Positions 51,917 through 61,400 of a stretch of 64,000 nt of DNA are shown here, in pieces (the stretch's first letter is position 1; each line of letters starts with the position of its first letter). A model generated the notes under the pieces. It was given only the letters and a program-made list of their open reading frames with translations. It did no database searches and was not told the origin of the DNA. Origin of the DNA: Planctomycetota bacterium (GTDB lineage Bacteria; Planctomycetota; UBA8742; UBA2392); contig QEVF01000006.1 of NCBI GenBank assembly GCA_003576915.1, forward strand, positions 81,582-145,581. The letters run 5' to 3'. The translations under genes and the position numbers were made by a program.

Positions 51917-53692
51917 ATGACGCGACGTCTGACCCTCTGCGCCCTCGCCCTTGTCCTGGGCTTCTCGCTTGCGGCCTGCGGCGAATCCAAAAAGCCGCTG
52001 GATATCGTGGACTGGCCCTACCTTGAGAAATCCGCGGCACTGAAGGTCAACGGCACAGAACTGCGCGGCTTCGTGCTGAAGTCCGAGATGCACCGCCGGC
52101 GCGGCCGCAACGGCCTGGCTGTCAAACAGGGCGAGGCGTTGGCCTACCTGTACCCCAAGACAGACGAAGCCCCCCGCCTCAAGTTCAACAACGCCCCCGC
52201 GGCCTCAAAGCTGGTGTTCGTCAATGACGCCGGCAAGGTGGTGCGTGTGGAGAGCGTGAAGCCCTTTTCCGAGGCGCGCTTCCCCCAGACCTATCGCGTT
52301 GAAGGTGCCCGCCTCGTCCTGCAGCTCACTCCCGAGGACTTCGACAAACTGAAGATATCCGATGGCGCGGCCATTGCCACTGAACCCGACCTGATCAAGG
52401 CCTCCGCCGAGGCCGAGGCCGAAATGGCCACCATGTACTTCGTCAATGAACGCAAGGACGACCAGAAGCCCGAAGACTCCCCCTTCGTGCGCCTGAAGGT
52501 CCTTGACGAGCCCGAAGACGTCGCGCGCGGCATGAAGGACCGGCCCGAGTTGAAGGATGGCGAAGGCGTCCTGATTCCTACGGGCAGCACCTATGCCTCG
52601 TTCTGGCTCAAGGAAGTGGACGGAACCTGCTGCGCCTGTTTTGTGGAGTATGTGCAGGACCGTTTCCGCCGCAGCCTTGTGGTGGGCGACATCTACGAGA
52701 ACATCAAGGCTGAGGACGCCCGGGACCTGGACCGCCCGATCTTCTCAAGCGCGGAGAAACCCATGTTTCTCGCCCTGTTCAAAGGCAGCGACTTCTTCAA
52801 GAAGAACAACATCGAAGAGCGTTGCCGCATCAGCATCGGCGGCATGGATTTCCAGCCGGAGAAGAAGCTCGACTACAGCTCCATCGACATTCATTTCGGT
52901 GGCAAGCCGCTGAACACCCGGCTGGTGCGGGGCGAAACAGCCATCCGTAACGCCCTGCTGGAAGCGCCGGCCTTGCGCGATGGCAAGGGCTACGTCCTGG
53001 ACTTCGACGATGCCTCCTTCGTGGCGCTGGATTTCGCGGGGCTGTCCGGCGACGTCGAACTGCTCTTCATCGGCGGCGACGGCACCTCCAGCTACAGCGT
53101 GGCAGAACGCCGCGTGGTCAACGGATCGAGCGCCCCGATCAAGGCCGGCGATGTCAGGCATGGACGCTTTGCGGTTGTGGCGGCCCGCGGCTTTGACACC
53201 AAGGCGGAACTGAAATTCCCCTATTCGCTGCGTGACCTCAAGCCTTCGCTGCCCGCCATCGCCTTCTACGGCGAGAAAGACCCCGTCGTTACCAATCGCT
53301 GGCCCGCCGGCGCCAAGGGCAAGGCCCACGTCGAGCTTGCGATCACCGACGCCGAGCAGCGCCGGGGTCTGATGTACCGCACCAGCCTCAAGCCCGACCA
53401 TGGCATGCTTTTCATCTACAAGAGCGAGCAGGATGAACTCAGCTACTGGATGAAGAACTGCAAGATGGACCTTTCGATCGCCTACGTGGACCGCAAGGGT
53501 GTCATCGTGAAGATCCACAATCGCATGAAAGCGCCGGAGCCGGGCACGCCCGACCACAAGCTCGATACCTACGACTCCGGCACACCGGCCCGCTTCGCCA
53601 TCGAGATGGAGGCCGACTGGTTTGAGAAAAAGGGCATCAAGGTCGGAGACCGCGTTTACATTCCCGCGGGCTACATCGCCGAAGAAGAGTAG
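51917..53692 (+). CDS. Lipoprotein built of four tandem DUF192-like modules (last one canonical)
   Basis: 591 aa from the ATG at 51917; a lipoprotein signal ('ALVLGFSLAAC', Cys21) starts there. The last module (about residues 466-586) is a clear DUF192 domain: 'HVELAITDAEQRRGLMYRTS', 'DHGMLFIYKSEQDELSYWMK', 'LSIAYVDRKGVIVKIH', 'ARFAIEMEADWFEKKGIKVG'. Reading backwards, three earlier stretches keep the same order of elements with decay. About 40-155 has 'GEALAYLYP', 'KLVFVNDAGKVVRVESV', 'ARLVLQLTPEDFDKLKISDG'. About 190-310 has 'EDVARGMKDRPELKDGEGVL', 'YASFWLKEV'. About 320-440 has 'RLVRGETAIRNALLEAPALR', 'DVELLFIGGDGTSSYSVAE'. DUF192 function is unknown. Envelope-located. A terminator follows. 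The four-module reading is by eye. Confidence 0.75.
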   Translation: MTRRLTLCALALVLGFSLAACGESKKPLDIVDWPYLEKSAALKVNGTELRGFVLKSEMHRRRGRNGLAVKQGEALAYLYPKTDEAPRLKFNNAPAASKLVFVNDAGKVVRVESVKPFSEARFPQTYRVEGARLVLQLTPEDFDKLKISDGAAIATEPDLIKASAEAEAEMATMYFVNERKDDQKPEDSPFVRLKVLDEPEDVARGMKDRPELKDGEGVLIPTGSTYASFWLKEVDGTCCACFVEYVQDRFRRSLVVGDIYENIKAEDARDLDRPIFSSAEKPMFLALFKGSDFFKKNNIEERCRISIGGMDFQPEKKLDYSSIDIHFGGKPLNTRLVRGETAIRNALLEAPALRDGKGYVLDFDDASFVALDFAGLSGDVELLFIGGDGTSSYSVAERRVVNGSSAPIKAGDVRHGRFAVVAARGFDTKAELKFPYSLRDLKPSLPAIAFYGEKDPVVTNRWPAGAKGKAHVELAITDAEQRRGLMYRTSLKPDHGMLFIYKSEQDELSYWMKNCKMDLSIAYVDRKGVIVKIHNRMKAPEPGTPDHKLDTYDSGTPARFAIEMEADWFEKKGIKVGDRVYIPAGYIAEEE

Positions 53693-53726
53693 CTGAAAGC
53701 GCGCGGCGGCAAACGGCAATCACCAG

Positions 53727-53753
53727 CGGGCGGGAGCGATCCCGCCCGTTTCA
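53727..53753 (+). terminator. Rho-independent terminator
   Basis: CGGGCGGGA (53727-53735), GCGA tetraloop, TCCCGCCCG (53740-53748), then TTTCA. Perfect 9-bp stem with a GNRA loop, 35 bp after the DUF192 lipoprotein gene. Confidence 0.7.
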
Positions 53754-53796
53754 CATCGGCGCGCGCCGGCAGGCGCTGCCGCGCTTTGGAGAAACC

Positions 53797-54072
53797 ATGG
53801 GTTGTCTGACTGCCGTGCTGGGGTTGATGTTTCCGAGGCTCACCCTGATCCTGCTCTGGATCTTCACGCCCTATGTTCAGCAGGGAGCCTTCCGCTTCTG
53901 GCTGTGGCCCCTGCTGGGCATCCTGTTTGCGCCCTTCACCAGTCTGGCCCTGGTGTGGGCCTTCAACACGGAGTTCGGCATTCTGCAGATCGTCGCGCTC
54001 ATCATCGGGGTGAGCTTCGACTTTGGCTCCACCAGCAACGCTGAACGCGAACGCCGCCGCCGCCGCGACTGA
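53797..54072 (+). CDS. Small membrane protein with basic tail
   Basis: 91 aa, ATG at 53797 with TTGGAGA upstream. Three hydrophobic segments ('CLTAVLGLMFPRLTLILLWI', 'FWLWPLLGILFAPFTSLALV', 'ILQIVALIIGVSFDFG') are followed by a charged 'NAERERRRRRD' C-terminus, which by the positive-inside rule is cytoplasmic. I recognise a common small actinobacterial/planctomycetal-type hypothetical family but no function. It converges with the ABC ATPase gene. Confidence 0.75.
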   Translation: MGCLTAVLGLMFPRLTLILLWIFTPYVQQGAFRFWLWPLLGILFAPFTSLALVWAFNTEFGILQIVALIIGVSFDFGSTSNAERERRRRRD

Positions 54073-54098
54073 CGCCGCATGGTTGCCCCGCGGGGCTG

Positions 54099-55031
54099 TC
54101 AGGCGATCACGCCCTTGGTCACGTTCAGGAAGATATCCTCCAGATTTCTGCTCTCCTGCTGCAGGCTCACGATGGGCACGCCGCGACTGAGCAGCTCGCG
54201 CATCAGGCCGGCATTGCTGGCCTCGGGCTGGAGGAATGTGAACGTGATGATGTCGCGCTCGATCTCGACGCCGCCGATGTCCGGCAGCGACTTGAGCACG
54301 ACCACAGCGGGATCGGGCGAGCCCATCACCCTCAACTTGAGTTTCTGGCCCGCCGCGCCCCGCTGTTCGGCCAGGATCTCGTCAATGCGCCCGGCTTTCA
54401 GGAGCAGGCCGCGCTCAATGATGCCGACGCTGTTGCACATGTCGGACAGCTCGGTGAGAATGTGGCTGGAGATGATGATGGTTTTGCCCAGTTTCTGCAG
54501 TTCCTTGAGCAGCAGGCGCAGTTCAATGCGTGCGCGGGGATCGAGGCCCGCAGCGGGCTCGTCAAGAATCAGTACTTTGGGATCATGCACCAGCGTCTTG
54601 GCCAGGCAGAGACGCTGTCGCATACCCTTGGAGAGCGTGGCGACATCCTTGTGACGGACCTCGGTCAGCTCGGTGATTTCCATGATCTCGTCGACGAGGC
54701 CCTTGCGCCGTGCGGGCGCAATGCGGTAGGCCGCGGCGAAGAACTCGAGATACTCCTCGATCTCGACGCCTTCGTACACGCCGATGTAATCGGGCATGTA
54801 GCCGATGATGCGGCGTATGGTCTCGGGTTCGTCAAGCACGCTGACGCCGTCAATGACCAGATCGCCGTAGTCGGGGTCAAGCAGGGTGGCCATCATGCGC
54901 ATGGTCGTCGTTTTGCCCGCCCCGTTGGGCCCGACGAAACCGAAGATGTCACCCTGCGCAATGGAGAACGTGAGGTCCCAGACCGCGCGGAACTGTTTGA
55001 AGGCCTTGCAGACGTGTTTGACTTCAATCAT
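54099..55031 (-). CDS. ABC transporter ATP-binding protein (ABC-2/drug-exporter type)
   Basis: 310 aa, ATG at 55031. Walker A 'GPNGAGKTT' (34-42), Q-loop region 'IGYMPDYIGVYEG', signature 'LSKGMRQRLCLAKTL', Walker B 'VLILDEPAAGLDP', H-loop 'IIISSHIL'. The signature LSKG replaces LSGG, a usual variant in this subfamily. The C-terminal 85 residues form the extra domain (DUF4162-like) of CcmA/NatA/GldA-type ATPases. No membrane subunit is adjacent; the upstream neighbours on the strand encode small and DUF4190-like membrane proteins, so the permease must be elsewhere. Confidence 0.94.
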   Translation of the reverse strand: MIEVKHVCKAFKQFRAVWDLTFSIAQGDIFGFVGPNGAGKTTTMRMMATLLDPDYGDLVIDGVSVLDEPETIRRIIGYMPDYIGVYEGVEIEEYLEFFAAAYRIAPARRKGLVDEIMEITELTEVRHKDVATLSKGMRQRLCLAKTLVHDPKVLILDEPAAGLDPRARIELRLLLKELQKLGKTIIISSHILTELSDMCNSVGIIERGLLLKAGRIDEILAEQRGAAGQKLKLRVMGSPDPAVVVLKSLPDIGGVEIERDIITFTFLQPEASNAGLMRELLSRGVPIVSLQQESRNLEDIFLNVTKGVIA

Positions 55032-55118
55032 GTGCGTGGCCCGCGCCCCTTAGATCGCCGCCATGGCTGAAGACGCGCCGAGCTCGTAACCCTCGCCGCA
55101 ATCTGCACGCCACGACGG

Positions 55119-55325
55119 CTATTCCTTGTCCACCTTGTCGATCAGCGAATCCGGCAGCCCCTTGCCAAACAGGAACCGGATTCCCAGCGCAATCAGACCC
55201 ACCGCGATCAGAATGCCCGCCAGCTTCCACAGCAGGTCCCACAGAAGGCCGAGCAGGAACATGAACCCCACCGCGGCCACCACGCCAATGGCGATGTACT
55301 TCCACTGGGTCTTGGTCAGCTCCAT
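55119..55325 (-). CDS. Small two-helix membrane protein
   Basis: 68 aa, ATG at 55325. Two TM helices ('[20 protein letters not shown]', 'LAGILIAVGLIALGIRFLFG') and a charged tail 'LPDSLIDKVDKE'. It starts 2 bp after the stop of the DUF4190-like gene upstream, so translation is coupled. It may be an accessory subunit of the same envelope system; function unknown. Confidence 0.72.
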   Translation of the reverse strand: MELTKTQWKYIAIGVVAAVGFMFLLGLLWDLLWKLAGILIAVGLIALGIRFLFGKGLPDSLIDKVDKE

Positions 55326-55327
55326 GG

Positions 55328-56674
55328 CTACCCGCCGAAGTTATCCTTGTACCAGTCCTCGGCTGCGCGCTGCTGTTCCGACGCGCCCATGAAATCTGAG
55401 GTGTCATCTGCCTTGTCGAGCGTGCCCTTGGCTGACTTCAGCAACTCGGCAAGCTTGCCGAGTTCCTCCTTGCTTTCCGCCATTTTGGCCATGGACTCCT
55501 GACCTTCAATACGCTCCACCTGAATGCCGATGATATCGCGCTGATCCGTCAGTTCCTTCAGCTTCTTCTTGTAGGCCGTGATGCGCGTGCGGGTTTCGCC
55601 GATCAGGGCCAGGCGCTCCTTGCCTACGGCATCGGCCTTGACCGCATCAAGGTCCTTGAGCCGCTTTTCGCGAATCAACTGCTTGAGCTTGTCTTCGGAC
55701 TCACGAAGACGCTTCTCCTCCTTGGGAATCTCCGTTGTGTACCGCGCAATCTTCGCGTTGAGATCCTTGATCGTGCCCTGCAGCTCGCGCTTGGTCTGTG
55801 TCAGTGTGCGCAGGGTGTCATTGTTGCCGCGCCCGAACTGGCCGAGGTCGAACTTCTTGTCGGGGTTCTGTTTGATTTCAGTGTCATCGGGGGTCCCCCA
55901 CCTGCCATCTACACCAATGAAGTGCAGCGTGTATTGCGTGGCGTTGCTCACCGTCACGGTCTGGCTGCCCCCGCCCACGACCCAGTCGTCGTCCGTGTGT
56001 TCCGAGCTGCTGGAAGGCGACACCGACATGGACCCCCCCACCGGCTGATAGCGCAGGAATTCCTTCCACTCCTTGCCCTCCACCACGGATTTCACAGGAG
56101 CGTCGAGGTCATCCAGGGCAGCATCCCATCGATTCGGCAGCAGGCCCGCGTTGACCAGTTCATCCAGCGTCGCAGGCACCTTGCCGCCATTGTCCTTCTT
56201 GTACTCTTCAAGAGCCGCAATCACCGGTCCGCCTGCCTGCGCGGCGTACTTCTCCGCGTAGAAGGCGTGGTGGATTCCAAAGGTCAGCACAAAAATCCAG
56301 AAAGCCGCCGGGATGATCGAAAGAATGACGCCCGCCAAGGCTGCGCCCTTGTGCGACTTCTGACCAATCAGGCCCACAAAGCCGAGCACCAGAGAAATGG
56401 GGCTGAGGATACCGCAGAGGAAGATGCTGACAATCGAAACGATCAGCGAAGAGGTCCCAAAGGCGCCGGTGCCCGGCTGGCGGTAAGCCGCGGGGTTGAA
56501 CATCATGCGAGTCGCGCCCCGAAAGCCATGGGGCTGGGGCGGCGGCATGTAGCTGGCACTGGGCGGCACGGCTCCCGGCGGGACGTAGCTGCCGGGCTGG
56601 GCATATCCCGGCGGGGCGCCGCCGTAGCCGGGGGGAGTCTGGGGCTGCTGGTTATAGCCGGGGGGAACGTTCAT
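55328..56674 (-). CDS. DUF4190-like membrane protein with proline-rich head, pseudopilin-like middle and long coiled coil
   Basis: 448 aa from the ATG at 56674, with AGGAGA 6 nt upstream. Residues 1-60 are Pro/Gly/Tyr/Gln-rich ('PPGYGGAPPGYAQPG'). Two TM helices lie at about 75-125 ('SSLIVSIVSIFLCGILSPIS', 'AGVILSIIPAAFWIFVLTFG'), as in DUF4190 proteins. Residues about 150-260 look like a pseudopilin/GspG C-terminal fold ('VIAALEEYKKDNGGKVPATL', 'VSNATQYTLHFIGVDGRWGT' then 'PDDTEI'). Residues about 290-420 form a long Lys/Glu coiled coil. The next gene starts 2 bp after its stop. Possibly an envelope-spanning scaffold; function unknown. Confidence 0.8.
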   Translation of the reverse strand: MNVPPGYNQQPQTPPGYGGAPPGYAQPGSYVPPGAVPPSASYMPPPQPHGFRGATRMMFNPAAYRQPGTGAFGTSSLIVSIVSIFLCGILSPISLVLGFVGLIGQKSHKGAALAGVILSIIPAAFWIFVLTFGIHHAFYAEKYAAQAGGPVIAALEEYKKDNGGKVPATLDELVNAGLLPNRWDAALDDLDAPVKSVVEGKEWKEFLRYQPVGGSMSVSPSSSSEHTDDDWVVGGGSQTVTVSNATQYTLHFIGVDGRWGTPDDTEIKQNPDKKFDLGQFGRGNNDTLRTLTQTKRELQGTIKDLNAKIARYTTEIPKEEKRLRESEDKLKQLIREKRLKDLDAVKADAVGKERLALIGETRTRITAYKKKLKELTDQRDIIGIQVERIEGQESMAKMAESKEELGKLAELLKSAKGTLDKADDTSDFMGASEQQRAAEDWYKDNFGG

Positions 56675-56743
56675 CCTGTTTCTCCTGTACCGCGAACCAT
56701 TCGGCCCTGCTTGCGCCTGAATCGGAGGCTTCCGCACCGCTGC

Positions 56744-57598
56744 CTAGTACTTATAGAAACCCTGGCCCGTCTTTCGGCCGAGGTGCCCGGCCGCCACATA
56801 CTTGCGAAGCAGGGGACAGGGGCGGTACTTGCCGTCGCCCAGATCGCGGTGCAGCACGTCCATGATGGCGAGGCAGGTATCCAGCCCGATGAGGTCCGCC
56901 AGGGTCAGCGGGCCCATGGGGTGGTTCATGCCGAGCTTCATGATGCTGTCGATGCTCTCCTTGGTGGCCACACCCTCCATGAGGCAGTAGACAGCCTCGT
57001 TGATCATGGGCATCAGGATGCGGTTGGAGACGAAACCGGGGAAGTCGTTGCAGTCCACGGGTGTCTTGCCCACGCGCTTGGCCAGCTCCATGGTGGCGGC
57101 ATAAGTTTCGTCGCTCGTATCCAGCCCCCGGATAACCTCCACCAGTTCCATGAGGGGCACCGGATTCATGAAGTGCATGCCGATGAACCTGCGGGCCCGC
57201 GCCTTGATGCGACCGGCCAGCGTCGTGATCGAGATGCTGCTGGTGTTGGTGGCCAAGATGGCATCCGGCGGGCAGACTTTGTCCAGTTTGGCGAAGATCG
57301 CGTGTTTGACCTCGACGTTCTCCGTAGCCGCCTCGATGGCCAACTGCACACCCGCCAGGGCGTCGTAATCCGTTCCCGTGCTGAGGTTGGCCAGGGCCGC
57401 CTGCTGCTGCTCGGGCGTGATCTTCTTCTTCTCGACAAACTTGGCGAGGGACTTCCTGATGGTCTCGAGGCCGCGGGCGCAGGCCTCGGTGCTCACGTCG
57501 AGCATGTGAACCTTGATACCGTGGACCGCCAGGACCTGCGCAATCCCGTTGCCCATCTGCCCCGCACCCACCACTCCAACCGACTGAATAGCCGACAT
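56744..57598 (-). CDS. 3-hydroxybutyryl-CoA/3-hydroxyacyl-CoA dehydrogenase
   Basis: 284 aa from the ATG at 57598, with CGGAG 7 nt upstream. NAD-binding '[20 protein letters not shown]'. Catalytic-region '[20 protein letters not shown]' contains the His and Asn-Pro of the active site, with Glu in '[12 protein letters not shown]'-like context ('[17 protein letters not shown]'). C-terminal '[20 protein letters not shown]' and '[19 protein letters not shown]' end in '[11 protein letters not shown]'. Length and motifs match single-domain Hbd/PaaH. It oxidises 3-hydroxyacyl-CoA and pairs biochemically with the enoyl-CoA hydratase at 5.6 kb. A 15-bp palindrome lies 57 bp upstream of the start. Confidence 0.95.
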   Translation of the reverse strand: MSAIQSVGVVGAGQMGNGIAQVLAVHGIKVHMLDVSTEACARGLETIRKSLAKFVEKKKITPEQQQAALANLSTGTDYDALAGVQLAIEAATENVEVKHAIFAKLDKVCPPDAILATNTSSISITTLAGRIKARARRFIGMHFMNPVPLMELVEVIRGLDTSDETYAATMELAKRVGKTPVDCNDFPGFVSNRILMPMINEAVYCLMEGVATKESIDSIMKLGMNHPMGPLTLADLIGLDTCLAIMDVLHRDLGDGKYRPCPLLRKYVAAGHLGRKTGQGFYKY

Positions 57599-57654
57599 GC
57601 CCGCTCCGTGAATTTTGGCGCCAGAGTCTAGCACGCAGGCAAGACTATGAAACC

Positions 57655-57669
57655 TGCGTCGAATCGACG
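57655..57669. promoter_or_regulatory. Palindromic site upstream of the hydroxyacyl-CoA dehydrogenase
   Basis: GCGTCGA A TCGACGC: perfect 7-bp arms with a 1-nt centre, 57-71 bp before the start at 57598 on the minus strand, so within promoter range. It could be an operator or a small hairpin in the leader. Confidence 0.3.
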
Positions 57670-57774
57670 CTGCTATGAAAGGAGGGGGGAATTGTACGGG
57701 GGAGCCTGCAATTGAACGCTAAATCTATTAATAGCGAAGAAATGATTAAACAAGTAAAAACTGTACACTTCGTC

Positions 57775-58203
57775 TTAGCTCGGAGGGTGGCCGTTGGTGG
57801 GTCTCAAGTTCGAGTTGTCGTGCAGTGTCGAGGCCGGGGGAATCACCGATCTCAGGCGCTCGGCCAGTTGGTTGCGCTTGTTGGCCGGCAGCACCTGAAG
57901 CACGCCTGCGGGGAAGTCCGGCGTGACGGAGTTCTCTACAGGCTCGTAGAAGACCACGGCCCTCAGAATCCCCGGCTGGGCCAACAACTTCTTGATGCCG
58001 TCGCCGGCCCCGCGAGCCAACTCACTGGCTCCCACAACGACCACGCTGAAGGCTACTTGCGTAACAAGCGCCAGGGCCGCTTCCACGCTGGCCGTGGTGT
58101 GGACGACATAGCCGCGCGACACCAAGACGTCGGCCATGAGAACGCGGATGCGCTCGCTGCTGTCAACAACGAGAACGAAATGGCAGTCGGTGCCATTAGT
58201 CAT
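57775..58203 (-). CDS. Stand-alone degenerate response-regulator receiver protein
   Basis: 142 aa from the ATG at 58203; a TTG 8 codons upstream is possible. The fold order is that of a receiver: 'FVLVVDSSERIRVLMADVLV' (Asp14 of the acidic pocket), 'GYVVHTTASVEAALALVTQV', then beta-3 'AFSVVVVGASEL', where the phospho-acceptor Asp is replaced by Gly58, and 'VLQVLPANKRNQLAERLRSV' with a candidate Lys109. The C-terminus is a short Pro/Asn tail with no output domain. It probably works by protein contact without phosphorylation. It lies in an AT-richer island with its own promoter-like region and a palindrome (58261-58274). Confidence 0.75.
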   Translation of the reverse strand: MTNGTDCHFVLVVDSSERIRVLMADVLVSRGYVVHTTASVEAALALVTQVAFSVVVVGASELARGAGDGIKKLLAQPGILRAVVFYEPVENSVTPDFPAGVLQVLPANKRNQLAERLRSVIPPASTLHDNSNLRPTNGHPPS

Positions 58204-58248
58204 GGTGTCGGACCGCTTAACGCCCAAACATTTCCCGAACTGAATGTT

Positions 58249-58274
58249 GAGATGATTCTACAGCATTAATGCAG
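58249..58274 (-). promoter_or_regulatory. Promoter-like region with palindrome for the degenerate receiver gene
   Basis: Reading the minus strand, TAGAAT (58255-58260; 5/6 to the -10 consensus) follows the near-palindrome CTGCATTAATGCTG (58261-58274, 12 of 14 positions symmetric, core GCATTAATGC perfect). The palindrome occupies the spacer upstream of the -10, a usual place for a repressor or activator site. Confidence 0.35.
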
Positions 58275-58438
58275 AGTGTAGCACGGGATTTCCAAAAGAA
58301 ACTGACCATCCAGTTTTGCAAAAACCCTGCGCGGCTCGGTCCATCGTCCGTATTGTTAACGACCCCATCGTTGTGGATGGACTGTTTACAACTGGCGGGC
58401 CCCTGCGCCCGCAGCCTGGATTTATCGAGGAGCAGATC

Positions 58439-61400
58439 GTGAAGGTACTCAGCTTCCTGGTTCTTGCCTGCCTGGCCTCAAGCCTCGCGGCCCAACGCAC
58501 CGCCCGTCCCGCCGATCAGCCGGCCAAGCCCGCCACCAAGGTAGCGCCCTTGCGCGCCTCCGACGGCGCCCCTGGAGCGCGCTTTCCCTCGGTATCTCCC
58601 GACGGCCAGACCCTGGTGTTCTCTCTTCACGGAGACATCTGGTCCATGCCCACGAGCGGCGGCCGAGCCACGCGCCTGACGCTGAACGAGGCCTTCGACA
58701 TGCGCCCGCTGGTCACGCCCGACGGCAAGTCCGTCGTGTTCACCAGCGACCGCAGCGGAAGTTACGACATCTGGATCATGCCCATTGATGGCGGGCCCCC
58801 GCGCCGCCTGACCTTTCATGCCGCTCCCGAGGTCGCCTGCGGATTCACGGCCGACGGCAAGAGCATGATTCTCCAGTCGGCCCTTTCGACCGAGTGGGAG
58901 CTCTATCGCCTGAGCCTTGACGGCGGCACGGAGGTACGCCTCACGCGGACCGGAGCCCGCGACGGCGCCACACCTGATGATGGCTCCACTCTCTATTTCA
59001 TCGATGGTCCCAGTGACTCGAAGGTTCAGGAATACAAGGGCTCGGCCAACGACCGCCTCTTCCGCCAGCTCACTGGCGCGGCGCCCGAAAACCTGCACGT
59101 ATTTGACGGAAACACCCGCGAGCCGCGCCTGAGCAAGGACGGCAAGCGCCTCTACTTCACGCGCGAAGTGGAGGGAAGCTTCGAGCTGTTCGTGTGGGAC
59201 GTGGGGTCAGAGCAGGTGCGCCAGCTCACGCGCCTGGGTCAGGACGGCATGAGCAACTACAGCCTCAGCGCCGACGAAGGCACCGTATACTTCGTCTGGA
59301 AGTTCTACCTTCACTCGCTGGACCTGAAGGCGGCGGACGCCAAACCCAAGCTGCTCCCCATCCTGATCCGCGAGGACGCCGCCGGGCCCCGCCGCGTTGA
59401 GCGCACCTTCACCAGCGGCGTTGCCTCCGCGGACATCAGCGCGGACGGCAAGACCATCGCCTTTGAACTCAACGGGCAGATCTGGCTCATGGGCGCCGAC
59501 GGCGGACAGGCGCGCCAGCTTACGAGCGACGCCGATCGCAAGCAGATGCCCCGCATCTCCCCCAACGGCCGCGAAATCGCCTATTTCGCTGAGGTCAAGG
59601 GCAATACGGACATCTTTGTGGTAGGAACGGACGGCAAGAACCTGCGGCAGATCACCAACGACCCCGCCCTCGACGCCTTCATGAGCTGGAGCCCCGACGG
59701 CACCCGGCTTGTCTTCACCAGCGAGCGCAGCGGCAACCGCGACATCTGGATCGTCAGCGCCCAGGGCGGCGCCGCCACTCAGCTCACCAACGCCCCCCAG
59801 TCCGACGATGACGCCTGCTTCTCGCCCGACGGCAGCATGATCGCCTTTGACAGTGCGCGCGGCGGCAACACCGACATCTGGATCATGAACGCGGACGGCA
59901 GCAACCAGCGCCGCGTCTATGGCTCGACGGAGATTGAAGAAGTCCCCAGCTTCTCTCCCGACGGCAGGTTGATCGTGTTCAATCGCATTGTGCGCGGACA
60001 GACCAGCGTGGAGACTTCGGTCGTGGTCACGGACATCATGGGCTCGGGGGAGGTCACCGTGGCCCAGGGTCAGTACGGGAAGTTCAGCAACGACGGCCGC
60101 AACATCTTCTACGTGGGCGGCACGGCGCGCGGCGGCGGCCAGCTTTACCTGGCGCCTGCCCCCGTGGCGATCAACGCCGGACGCCAGATTCCCTTCATCG
60201 CCAGCATTGAGATCACGGAGAAGGAGGAGATGCTGCGGGCCTTTGATGAAGCCGCACAGGCCTACGGTCAGGGCTTTTACGATCCCAAGTTCCACGGCAA
60301 GGACTGGGAGGCCCTGGTGCAGCAGTACCGGCAGCTCGTCGAGGCCTGCGGCACGCGCGAAGAGTATCTTTACTATCTCAATCGCATGGTGGGTGAACTC
60401 TCCGCCAGTCACTCGGGGGCGTTTGCGAGCACCATCAAGGCGCGTCAGTTCAACACCGGCCTGTTGGGCATGAGCCTCACGCCGGAAGTGTTCCGCGACA
60501 CGCGTCAGCGCCTGAGGGTGGACGAAGTGGACGCCCAGGGTCCCGCGGACAAGGCATGGATCCGCAAAGGTGACTACATTTTCCGCATCAACGGCAAGAT
60601 GATCGCCGCCAAGGACAACGCCTACGCCCTGCTGGAAGGCACCACGGGTGTGGAGATTGCGCTGGTGGTGGCGGATAACCCCGAGGGCGAAAATCCCCGC
60701 GAGGTCAAGATCACGCCCGAATCCGGGCAGCAGAAGCAGCAAAGGGACTACCAGCAGTGGGTGCTGAAGAACCGCAGCGTTACCACCCGTCTCTCCAGCA
60801 ACCAGGTGGCCTACATCCACATTGCCGGCATGATGCCCCCCAACCTCCAGCAGTTCCAAAACGAGCTGGCGACGCCGCAGGTTCAGGCCTGCAAGGCGCT
60901 GGTGATTGACGTCCGCGATAACGGGGGCGGCAACATCCACCAGCAGCTCATCGATATCCTTTCGCGCAAGCCCTACGCGGAGATCCGCATGCGCACAGGA
61001 CAGAAGGTGGGCCAGCCCACGCTTTACTGGGACCGACCCATTGTCGTGCTCATCAATGAGCGCAGCTACAGCGACGCCGAAGTCTTCCCCCATGCCATGA
61101 AGACCCTTGGCATGGCCACGATCGTTGGCACTGAGACACCGGGCGCCGTCATCGGAACCTTTGACATCCGCCTTTCGGACGGCACCAACTGGCGCATCCC
61201 CATGTCCGGCTTCTTCAACAAGGACGGTTCAAACCAGGAGCGCAACGGCTGCAAGCCCGACATCGCCGTGGACATCACTCCCGCCGATCGCATCGCAGGC
61301 AAGGACCCGCAGCTTGAAAAGGCCGTCGAGGTCGCGCTTCAGAAGATCAAGGACGCCAAGACCAAGCCGCAGCCCAAGGCTGAACAGCCCACCGGCCCAA

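Noticed and set aside
59207..61093. A 628-codon minus-strand frame opposite the tricorn-like gene
   Set aside because: Antisense shadow of a gene with clear propeller, PDZ and S41 motifs.
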